A stretch of 8,309 nucleotides of DNA from NCBI GenBank assembly GCA_902783175.1, contig CACZQA010000168.1:1-8309 (forward strand). The letters run 5' to 3'. The notes under the pieces were generated by a model, which saw nothing but the letters and a program-made list of their open reading frames with translations, made no database searches and had not been told where the DNA came from. Below are positions 1-4,788 of this stretch, one piece after another. Source of the DNA: an uncultured Coriobacteriaceae bacterium (GTDB lineage: Bacteria; Actinomycetota; Coriobacteriia; Coriobacteriales; QAMH01). The position numbers and the translations under genes are program-made. The number at the start of each line of letters is the position of its first letter. Positions within the stretch are counted from its first letter, which is position 1.

Positions 1-267
1 CGATGCTTCGACGAGCGTGGCGTATTCCTGTCGCGCTATGGCGGCGACGAGTTCGTCGCGGTCTTTCCTCACGAAATGCCCGAGCAGCTCGCGCCGCGCA
101 TCGCGCGCTTCGAGGCGATGCTGCTCGAGAAAGGCGGCGTCGATGCGCTCGATATTCCGCTGACGGTGAGCATCGGCATGGCGACGATGCCCGACGAGCG
201 CGTCAAGGCCCCTGCAGACCTCATCCGCCTCGCGGACGAGAGCATGTATGCCGACAAGCGTTCCTGA
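1..267 (+). CDS. GGDEF-domain diguanylate cyclase, C-terminal part (5' end outside window)
   Basis: This is the last 88 codons of a protein whose start lies before the window; the frame is open from base 1 to a TGA at 265-267. It reads RYGGDEFVAVF near the start, with GGDEF encoded at 40-54, the active-site signature of diguanylate cyclases that make cyclic di-GMP from two GTP. The typical tail follows: TVSIGMATMP, then an L-x-x-L-ADESMY-x-DK helix close to the C-terminus. The GGDEF motif is intact, so catalysis is plausible. The four residues that would form the RxxD inhibitory site, just before FLSRYGGDEF, read ERGV, so product inhibition through that site seems absent. Any sensor or membrane domain is upstream and unseen. 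The gene converges on fdhD and shows no functional link to the selenium genes. The methionine at base 76 is internal, since a start there would remove GGDEF. Confidence 0.87.
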   Translation, partial: RCFDERGVFLSRYGGDEFVAVFPHEMPEQLAPRIARFEAMLLEKGGVDALDIPLTVSIGMATMPDERVKAPADLIRLADESMYADKRS

Positions 268-272
268 TTGCG

Positions 273-299
273 CGTTTCTCGGCAGGGCGCAGAGAAACG
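273..299. terminator. Perfect 8-bp inverted repeat between convergent genes, possible terminator
   Basis: CGTTTCTC (273-280) and GAGAAACG (292-299) are perfect complements around an 11-base loop, placed between the convergent ends of the GGDEF gene and fdhD. Position and symmetry suggest a shared terminator or mRNA 3'-end hairpin. No clear T-run follows on either strand, so intrinsic termination is uncertain. An alternative hairpin, ACGGG (297-301) with CCCGT (308-312), overlaps its right arm. Confidence 0.4.
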
Positions 300-342
300 G
301 GCCATGTCCCGTGAGAGGGCCGTGCCCTGCGGGGGGGCGTGC

Positions 343-1236
343 CTACGAGCGCACGCGGGCGGGCTGCGTCAGGTAGATCTTTGCCTGCTGGGCCTCGCGG
401 TGCTCGTTGAGCGCGCCGTAGGGGTCGTTGAAGACTTTCATCGAGTCATGGTGCGCCGAGCAGATGAGCGTCAGATCGTATTTGCGCGCCATCTCGATGG
501 TGAGGTCGGTGGGCACGGCCTTCGACACGATGATGGGGACGCCGGCGCGCACTGCCTTGACCGCCATGTCGGTTGGGATGCGCCCGCTCGTGAACACGAT
601 GCAGCCGGAAAGGTCGACTCCGTCGATGAGCGCGCTGCCAATGACCTTGTCGAACGCGTTGTGGCGCCCCAGGTCTTCGTAGCAGTACAGAATCTCGTGC
701 TCGTTTGCCAGATAGCAACTGTGCGCGCCGAACGTGCGCTTGTGCACTGGGGTATCAGATTCGAATGCGCACGCGAGCTCGAAGATGCGCTGCGGCGACC
801 AGGAGCGCGGCGTTACGGGCTTGAGCTCCTCGTCGCGGAAGAAGTGGCTGTTGAGCGTCTTGTTGAAGGTGCAGCACGACGAGACCTCCTCGACGTGCGA
901 CTTGGACAGGTCGGCGTCGCGGTCGTGCAGGTAGACGAGCACGCGCGTCGCGTACTCGCAGACGCTGATCTCTTCGATCTCTTCTGTGCCCGAGATCATT
1001 CCCTCGGTGAACATCCTGCCCACGACCAGCTCGATGACGTGGTCGGCGGAGCACATGAGCGTCATGGTCGGCTCGCCGTTCACGAACACGCGGACTGAGT
1101 TCTCGGTTTGGACCTGGCCTGCGGTATCGCTGCAGACGCCGTCAGGCGTGACGAGCGTGTAGCTGTAGGATGTCTCGGCGTCGATGGGACGCGCGCTGTC
1201 GGTGATTCTCATCTTTGCATCATCTGTTCTTTTCAT
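343..1236 (-). CDS. fdhD: Formate dehydrogenase accessory sulfurtransferase FdhD
   Basis: The 297-residue product is a full-length FdhD. In the family, FdhD passes sulfur from the cysteine desulfurase IscS to the molybdenum (or tungsten) bis-pyranopterin cofactor in the cytoplasm, making formate dehydrogenase active. Family blocks visible are EDLGRHNAFDKVIG (about 187-200), TSGRIPTDM (216-224), AGVPIIVSKAVPTDL (231-245) and a late TLICSAHH segment. The sulfur-carrying loop, CxxC in E. coli FdhD, here reads SSCCTFNKT (C121 and C122), so a cysteine pair is present but without CxxC spacing. The start at 1236 gives MKRTDDAKM; a second ATG at 1212 gives MRITDSARP, and neither has a strong ribosome binding site, so the start is uncertain by eight residues. 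It is transcribed divergently from selD. Formate dehydrogenases are often selenoproteins, which explains its place here. Identity is certain from the blocks; client enzymes are inferred. Confidence 0.95.
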   Translation of the reverse strand: MKRTDDAKMRITDSARPIDAETSYSYTLVTPDGVCSDTAGQVQTENSVRVFVNGEPTMTLMCSADHVIELVVGRMFTEGMISGTEEIEEISVCEYATRVLVYLHDRDADLSKSHVEEVSSCCTFNKTLNSHFFRDEELKPVTPRSWSPQRIFELACAFESDTPVHKRTFGAHSCYLANEHEILYCYEDLGRHNAFDKVIGSALIDGVDLSGCIVFTSGRIPTDMAVKAVRAGVPIIVSKAVPTDLTIEMARKYDLTLICSAHHDSMKVFNDPYGALNEHREAQQAKIYLTQPARVRS

Positions 1237-1252
1237 GCCGGCGCTCGCCGGC
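1237..1252 (-). repeat. GC-rich hairpin abutting the fdhD start codon
   Basis: GCCGGC (1237-1242) and GCCGGC (1247-1252) form a perfect 6-bp stem with a 4-base loop, directly next to the ATG at 1236. If the upstream ATG is the true start, this hairpin occupies the ribosome binding site position and would hinder initiation. If translation starts at 1212, it sits about 25 bases upstream in the leader. No other role can be read from the sequence. Confidence 0.5.
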
Positions 1253-1424
1253 TCGTATGTTCGCTGTCGTGTCGTGCTGGGGATTATTTCACTTTTGACC
1301 TGCGCGTATCTCGACGCGACGGTAACGGACCCGCAAAAGGGGCATCGTCGGATTGAGCGGCGGCGGCGTGTAACGCTTTGCAGGCATCACCACACGCGCA
1401 GGCAGACGGCATGCTGGCGATGGG

Positions 1425-1430
1425 TATAAT
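1425..1430 (+). promoter_or_regulatory. Probable -10 element of the selD promoter
   Basis: A perfect TATAAT stands 63 bases before the selD start codon in otherwise GC-rich DNA. No good -35 hexamer lies 16-18 bases upstream (the 17-base position reads GCAGAC). Transcription would begin near 1437, leaving a leader of about 57 bases with a palindrome and a strong ribosome binding site. The rest of the 1253-1493 gap shows no gene. For fdhD on the other strand only a poor AATAAT with no matching -35 could be seen, around 1285-1290. Confidence 0.6.
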
Positions 1431-1448
1431 CGGAATACAAGCCGCGTC

Positions 1449-1469
1449 CGCGAGAGCCATGGCTCTGCG
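1449..1469 (+). promoter_or_regulatory. Leader palindrome / hairpin upstream of the selD ribosome binding site
   Basis: AGAGCCATGGCTCT (1453-1466) is a perfect 14-base palindrome. Flanking CGC (1449-1451) and GCG (1467-1469) extend it as an RNA stem with one bulged G. It lies between the -10 element and the ribosome binding site, ending 7 bases before the AAAGGAGGG. It could be a dimeric protein operator or an RNA hairpin affecting selD expression; the sequence alone does not decide. Confidence 0.5.
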
Positions 1470-1476
1470 AACCACG

Positions 1477-1485
1477 AAAGGAGGG
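1477..1485 (+). promoter_or_regulatory. Strong ribosome binding site that fixes the selD start
   Basis: AAAGGAGGG is a near-perfect Shine-Dalgarno sequence with its core ending 9 bases before the ATG at 1494. It shows that translation begins at 1494, upstream of the in-frame TGA, and not at the internal ATG at 1620, which has only a weak AGGA four bases before it. Confidence 0.85.
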
Positions 1486-1493
1486 CGGGACAT

Positions 1494-2585
1494 ATGGCAA
1501 ATGCCTGCTCGATGCCGTCGAGCAAGCCCATCGACGAGAACGGCCGCGTGCACCTTACGCGCATGACCGAGAAGGGCGGTTGAGCCGCCAAGTGGAGTCC
1601 GGGTGACCTCCAGGAAATCATGAAGAAGATCGCTCCTGCCGCCGACCCCGAGCTGCTGCTGGGGTTCGACACGAGCGACGATGCTGCCGTCTACCGCATC
1701 GATGACGACACGGCTGCAGTGCTGACGCTCGACTTTTTCACGCCGGTGTGCGACGACCCCTACGAGTTTGGCTGCATTGCCGCGGCAAACGCGCTTTCCG
1801 ACGTGTTCGCCATGGGCGCAAAGCCGCTGGTCGCGCTCAACATACTGGCGTTTCCCGTCTCGCTGGGCACCGACGTCGTCGGCGAGGTCATGCGCGGCGG
1901 CGCCGACAAGGTGCGCGAGGCCGGCGCCTTTGTCGTGGGCGGCCATTCCATCGACGACGACGAGCCCAAATACGGCCTGTCCGTATTCGGCACCGTGCAT
2001 CCCGACCGCATCGTCCGCAACACGGGCGTGCAAGCGGATGACGTGCTGTTCTACACGAAGAAGATCGGCAGCGGCATCATGAACTCCGCGTACCGGGCGG
2101 GCTTCGAGACGTCGGAATCGATGCGCGAGGTGCTCGACTCGATGATGGAGCTCAACAAGGCGGGGGCCGCGGCCATGAAGGCGGTCCACGTGCATGCGGC
2201 AACCGACGTGACGGGGTTCGGCCTGGCGGGGCACCTGCACGAGATGCTCGCAGGCAGCGGCCTTGCCGCGCGTCTTTTCTGGGACGGCCTGCCGCTGTTT
2301 GACGGGGTGTATCAGTACTCCGTCGACGGCTGCCGTCCCGGGCGCTCGTTCAACCTCGTGGAGTGGGGCAAGGCGTTCGTCAAGCAAGGCACGATGGACG
2401 ACGCCACCTACGACAACAGGATGGGCGTGCTGCTCGACCCGCAGACGAGCGGTGGCCTGCTCGTGGCCGTGGCGCCGGACGAGGCAGATGCTTTCGCGGC
2501 GGCATTCGAGGAGGAGACGGGGCGCGCCCCATCCATCGTCGGACGCGCGATGGACGGCCCTGCAGGCTTCATCTTCGTACGGTAA
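1494..2585 (+). CDS. selD: Selenide, water dikinase (selenophosphate synthase), selenocysteine-containing
   Basis: SelD converts selenide, ATP and water to selenophosphate, AMP and phosphate, supplying selenium to SelA. Read from ATG 1494 with TGA 1581-1583 as Sec, the product is 363 residues, close to the usual 340-350. The N-terminal active-site loop reads TEKGGUAAKWSPGDLQEI: U30 sits where E. coli SelD has Cys17, and K33 matches its Lys20, with the same spacing. Downstream are the family blocks TSDDAAVY (60-67), a DFF motif with DDPYEFG after it, GGHSIDDDEPKYG, TDVTGFGLAGHLHEM and DPQTSGGLL, typical of the AIR-synthase/SelD fold that binds ATP and metal. A reading that starts at the internal ATG 1620 lacks the catalytic loop and gives a misleading 321-residue protein. 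The start is supported by the AAAGGAGGG at 1477. A hairpin after the TGA fits a bacterial SECIS. The gene ends in TAA and is followed by a hairpin terminator. Confidence 0.95.
1581..1583 (+). other. In-frame TGA recoded as selenocysteine (codon 30 of selD)
   Basis: The frame from ATG 1494 is open through 29 codons, meets TGA, and continues without interruption to the SelD stop at 2583-2585. Conserved SelD sequence lies on both sides of the TGA, and it replaces the catalytic cysteine, as in known SelD selenoproteins such as that of Haemophilus influenzae. The decoding genes selA, selB and selC are in the same window. Confidence 0.95.
1593..1612 (+). promoter_or_regulatory. SECIS-like stem-loop for selD
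   Basis: TGGAG (1593-1597) pairs with CTCCA (1608-1612). A bulged C1607 follows, then TC (1598-1599) pairs with GA (1605-1606) around the five-base loop CGGGT (1600-1604). The loop starts 17 bases after the TGA and contains the G/GU-type apex that bacterial SelB recognises. Distance, bulge and loop all fit bacterial SECIS elements, which lie inside the coding sequence right after the UGA. The fold was drawn by hand, not computed. Confidence 0.78.
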
Positions 2586-2594
2586 AGACAGAAG

Positions 2595-2628
2595 CGTCCA
2601 GCCCGAATGCTGCTGAGTGGGCTGGGCG
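2595..2628. terminator. Bidirectional hairpin terminator between selD and yedF
   Basis: CGTCCAGCCC (2595-2604) and GGGCTGGGCG (2619-2628) pair over ten positions, one of them a G-T wobble, around a 14-base loop. On the + strand a T-rich stretch follows (TTTGTAGTTCTTT), fitting an intrinsic terminator 10 bases after the selD stop. On the - strand the hairpin is followed by TTCTGTCTTT, so it can also end yedF transcription. The remaining gap to 2714 shows no gene. Confidence 0.65.
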
Positions 2629-2714
2629 CGTTTGTAGTTCTTTGCGGGTGCGAGCGGACTCGAACATGCAAGAGCACGCGTAGCACGCCTTATAGTCTGC
2701 TCGCGAGACGGCGC

Positions 2715-3311
2715 TTACGGGCGGACGACGACGTCTGCCTTGAGCTGCTTTTCGACGATGACGTACATGTTGGTGACGCCGCCGATGGCGAGCTTGTCGT
2801 CGAGCCCGTAGTGCTTCAGGCAGGTCCCGCAAGTGAGGATCTCGACATCGGCCTTCTCGAGTGCCTCGAGGTCTTCGAGGCACGGGGAGCCCTCGCAGGT
2901 CAGGTGGGCGCCGCCGTTGTAGAACAGCACCGTGTCGGGCAGGGCGTCTTGCTGCGTCAGGCTGAAGATGAACGCCTTCATGAGGCTGGCGCCGAGCGTG
3001 TCATCGCCCGATCCCATGACCTGCGACGAGATGACCACGACGCGCTTCTTCTCGGTGGAAGAGGCGACTTCCTCCGCGCTTGCGGAGGCTTCGGTCTTGG
3101 TGATGAAGACGTGGTACTCCGCACCTTCGGCGACGGTCTTGTCGCTCACCTCGCAGCCGAGGCTTTTCGCCAGGCTCTTGAGGTTGGTCACCGAGGTCTC
3201 GTTGTCGACGTGGACCTCGACGGTCCCCGTGTCCATGGTGCCGAGTGCCTTTTTCGCCTTGACGACGGGGACGGGGCACTTGTCGCCCATCGCATCGATT
3301 ACCAGTTCCAT
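2715..3311 (-). CDS. yedF: Sulfurtransferase-like selenium metabolism protein YedF
   Basis: The 198-residue protein joins two small domains. Residues 1-70 form a TusA-like domain with the CPVP motif around C12, the persulfide-carrying cysteine in TusA sulfur carriers. Residues about 88-198 form a DsrE-like domain with KRVVVISSQVMGSGDD and a second cysteine pair, CGTC (C161, C164). This architecture is the selenium-associated YedF family, found near selD and other Sec genes; its exact role is unknown, and shuttling reduced sulfur or selenium toward SelD is a common guess. It is cytoplasmic, with no signal or membrane segment. AAAGGAA at 3319-3325 lies 7 bases before the start and supports it. 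The gene converges on selD and is downstream of the glycosyltransferase on the same strand, about 100 bases away. A hairpin precedes its ribosome binding site. Family assignment is firm; function is inferred. Confidence 0.93.
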   Translation of the reverse strand: MELVIDAMGDKCPVPVVKAKKALGTMDTGTVEVHVDNETSVTNLKSLAKSLGCEVSDKTVAEGAEYHVFITKTEASASAEEVASSTEKKRVVVISSQVMGSGDDTLGASLMKAFIFSLTQQDALPDTVLFYNGGAHLTCEGSPCLEDLEALEKADVEILTCGTCLKHYGLDDKLAIGGVTNMYVIVEKQLKADVVVRP

Positions 3312-3334
3312 ATGCAGGTTCCTTTCTCGTCTGT

Positions 3335-3358
3335 CCTGACCGGCTGTTCTCGGCCAGG
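3335..3358 (-). promoter_or_regulatory. Leader hairpin just upstream of the yedF ribosome binding site
   Basis: On the - strand CCTGGCCG and CGGTCAGG pair over eight positions, one of them a G-T wobble, around an 8-base loop, about 9 bases before the AAAGGAA of yedF. No T-run follows, so it is not a good terminator for the glycosyltransferase gene. It may stabilise or control the yedF message. A possible weak promoter for yedF lies just upstream (TATACC, about 3382-3387, poor -35). The 3312-3411 gap contains no gene. Confidence 0.5.
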
Positions 3359-3411
3359 GCTTCCATTTCTTCTGACGTCGGTATACCAGATGCCCGAGCG
3401 AGTCGCGTCCG

Positions 3412-4611
3412 TCAGGACACGTCGCTTCGGCACAGATGCAGCATGCGCTCGGCGAGCGCGTCCCATGACAGCCCCGTCACGTCGCACGGGCCTGACGGGG
3501 CACAAAGCGCCTGCTCGAGGGCGGTGGCCAGGCGCTTCTCGAACGCGGGCAGGCTGTCCGGCACGGGCTCGTCTGCGTTGCGCATGGCAGGTGGCTCGAC
3601 GTACCACACGGGCGCGCCCGCGATGCTCTTCTCGATCCACGGGCGTATGCCGGGGAGGTCCGTCACCACCACCTTGCAGCCGCACGCCAGCGCCTCTACG
3701 ACGACGAGCGGCAGCCCCTCGAAAAACGAGGGGAGCACGAACACGCCCGACCGGTTGTAGAGTTGCGCGAGCTGCTGCTGGGGAAGCTTGCCCAGGAACT
3801 TCGCCTCGACGGGGCAGCTGCGCGCCAGCTCGACGATGCGCTCGTATTCTGCGTTGTCGCTGTGTCCTCCCGCCAGCTCGAGCACGAGGCCTTTCGGCAG
3901 GTGCTCCATGCGTTCGAACGAGCGCAGCAGGCACGCCACGCCCTTCTTCTCCCAGATCTTTCCCGCATAGGCGATGCGGTGCCCATCGCGCTCGATTCCC
4001 GGGTCGCGGGAGAACACTGCCGCGTTGTAGCCCGTGCCTATCACGTGGACGCGCCCGCGCGGCACGCCAAACGCCTCGACGATCTCTGCCGCCTGGGCAT
4101 CGTGGAGCGAGAATATGCCGTCAAGCGCACGGATCCCCTCGCGGATGTAGGCGCGCTCGAGCGGGATCTTCTTGAACTGCCGCAGGTCGGTGCTGTGGCA
4201 GATGGCCACGAGCGGGCAGGGGAGCGCGCGATGCGCAAGGTGCGCCGTCGCCAGGTAGAGGTGATGCGAGACGATGAGGTCGGGCGCAAACTGCGTGAGC
4301 GCCTCGTCAAAGGCCTCGTCGAAGGCGGCCTCGAACTGCGCGACCATCGAGGGCGTGAGGTCCCGGTAGCGCGTCGCCGTGTAGGGCATCTCGTCGGACA
4401 TGCCGACGACGGGGAAGGGCAGGTGCTCGGTCTCGAACACGACCGGGCGAAAGCCGACTCCTGCGGGAAAGCTCGGGGAGTCCTCGGGTGCGACCCCCGC
4501 GATCACGAGCTGTTCGGCGCCGGCGCGCGCGAGGGCGGAGACGGTCTCGGACAGGTAGACGCCACTACCGGTGCTGTCTGGTTTTTGGGCGGAAACATGG
4601 AGAATGCGCAT
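3412..4611 (-). CDS. GT-B glycosyltransferase, GT4-like (family 1 Pfam type)
   Basis: The 399-residue protein has the two-domain GT-B pattern. The N-terminal half starts MRILHVSAQKP and carries a glycine-rich GSGVYLSETV (15-24), a likely acceptor-side helix of the GT4 type, then SHHLYLA (115-121) and CHSTDLRQF (138-146), where GT4 enzymes place a substrate-contacting histidine. The C-terminal half opens with AYAGKIWEKKG (214-224), the usual sugar-nucleotide phosphate grip, and contains the E(x7)E signature, E298 to E306, in FFEGLPLVVVEALACG. There is no signal peptide or membrane helix, so it is cytoplasmic or peripheral. It is the only gene here not in a textbook selenium or formate pathway. 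It lies upstream of yedF on the same strand and divergent from selA. Donor and acceptor cannot be read from sequence. SenB, the selenosugar synthase of selenoneine biosynthesis, is also a GT-B enzyme but is shorter, and no specific match to it is claimed. Confidence 0.9.
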   Translation of the reverse strand: MRILHVSAQKPDSTGSGVYLSETVSALARAGAEQLVIAGVAPEDSPSFPAGVGFRPVVFETEHLPFPVVGMSDEMPYTATRYRDLTPSMVAQFEAAFDEAFDEALTQFAPDLIVSHHLYLATAHLAHRALPCPLVAICHSTDLRQFKKIPLERAYIREGIRALDGIFSLHDAQAAEIVEAFGVPRGRVHVIGTGYNAAVFSRDPGIERDGHRIAYAGKIWEKKGVACLLRSFERMEHLPKGLVLELAGGHSDNAEYERIVELARSCPVEAKFLGKLPQQQLAQLYNRSGVFVLPSFFEGLPLVVVEALACGCKVVVTDLPGIRPWIEKSIAGAPVWYVEPPAMRNADEPVPDSLPAFEKRLATALEQALCAPSGPCDVTGLSWDALAERMLHLCRSDVS

Positions 4612-4638
4612 ATGTATCCCTACGTCGTTTGCATGCCA

Positions 4639-4644
4639 ATCATA
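4639..4644 (-). promoter_or_regulatory. Possible -10 element for the glycosyltransferase gene
   Basis: TATGAT on the - strand, five of six matches to TATAAT, lies 27 bases before the start codon. No convincing -35 is present 16-18 bases upstream (the 17-base position reads GGCCTT). An AGGG about 7 bases before the start could serve as a weak ribosome binding site. Confidence 0.4.
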
Positions 4645-4724
4645 GTCGATGGGGACGCTCGAAGGCCGTCCGTCGTGGCAAACACCCCCGAAAGGCGATT
4701 GCCGCCATGCGTGTGATGCCTCCA

Positions 4725-4742
4725 GGGCATACTATCCTGCCC
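4725..4742 (+). promoter_or_regulatory. Inverted repeat around a possible selA -10 element
   Basis: GGGCA (4725-4729) and TGCCC (4738-4742) flank TACTATCC. TACTAT at 4730-4735 is the best -10-like hexamer in front of selA, four of six matches and no good -35, about 54 bases before the start codon. The symmetry could be an operator or chance. The 4612-4788 gap holds no gene. Confidence 0.3.
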
Positions 4743-4775
4743 AGTAGATTGACCGAGTATTCAGATGTGGACAAG

Positions 4776-4780
4776 AAAGG
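4776..4780 (+). promoter_or_regulatory. Ribosome binding site that decides the selA start
   Basis: AAAGG, preceded by AAG, stands 8 bases before the ATG at 4789. The alternative in-frame ATG at 4765 has no Shine-Dalgarno sequence, and its eight extra residues (MWTRKAQR) do not resemble a SelA N-terminus, so 4789 is preferred. Confidence 0.7.
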
Positions 4781-4788
4781 CCCAGCGA

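Noticed and set aside
268..1098. 276-codon + strand open frame opposite fdhD
   Set aside because: It is antisense to fdhD, whose conserved blocks are unmistakable. It has no domain or ribosome binding site.
1295..1326. TTGACC as a -35 element on the + strand
   Set aside because: No -10-like hexamer lies at a suitable distance (17 bases on, the sequence is near GGTAAC), and it is over 100 bases from the better selD -10 element.
1620..2585. selD starting at the internal ATG 1620
   Set aside because: This start removes the catalytic loop (U30, K33). The frame upstream contains conserved SelD sequence interrupted only by the TGA, with a far better ribosome binding site before ATG 1494.
2641..2700. 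tRNA-like piece: GGACTCGAAC resembles the complement of a T-arm
   Set aside because: The bases flanking the would-be T loop cannot form a T stem, and no matching acceptor or anticodon arm is present on either strand, so neither a tRNA nor an attachment site is supported.
3001..3414. Readthrough of the glycosyltransferase TGA stop as another selenocysteine, since the frame stays open for about 400 bases
   Set aside because: The GT4 fold is complete before the stop, the extension is arginine-rich and runs through yedF in another frame, and no conserved sequence follows. GC-rich DNA makes such open frames common.
2607..4175. 522-codon + strand open frame across yedF and the glycosyltransferase
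   Set aside because: It lies opposite two well-identified genes, and its second half is low-complexity Arg/Ala/Pro sequence typical of a GC-rich shadow frame.
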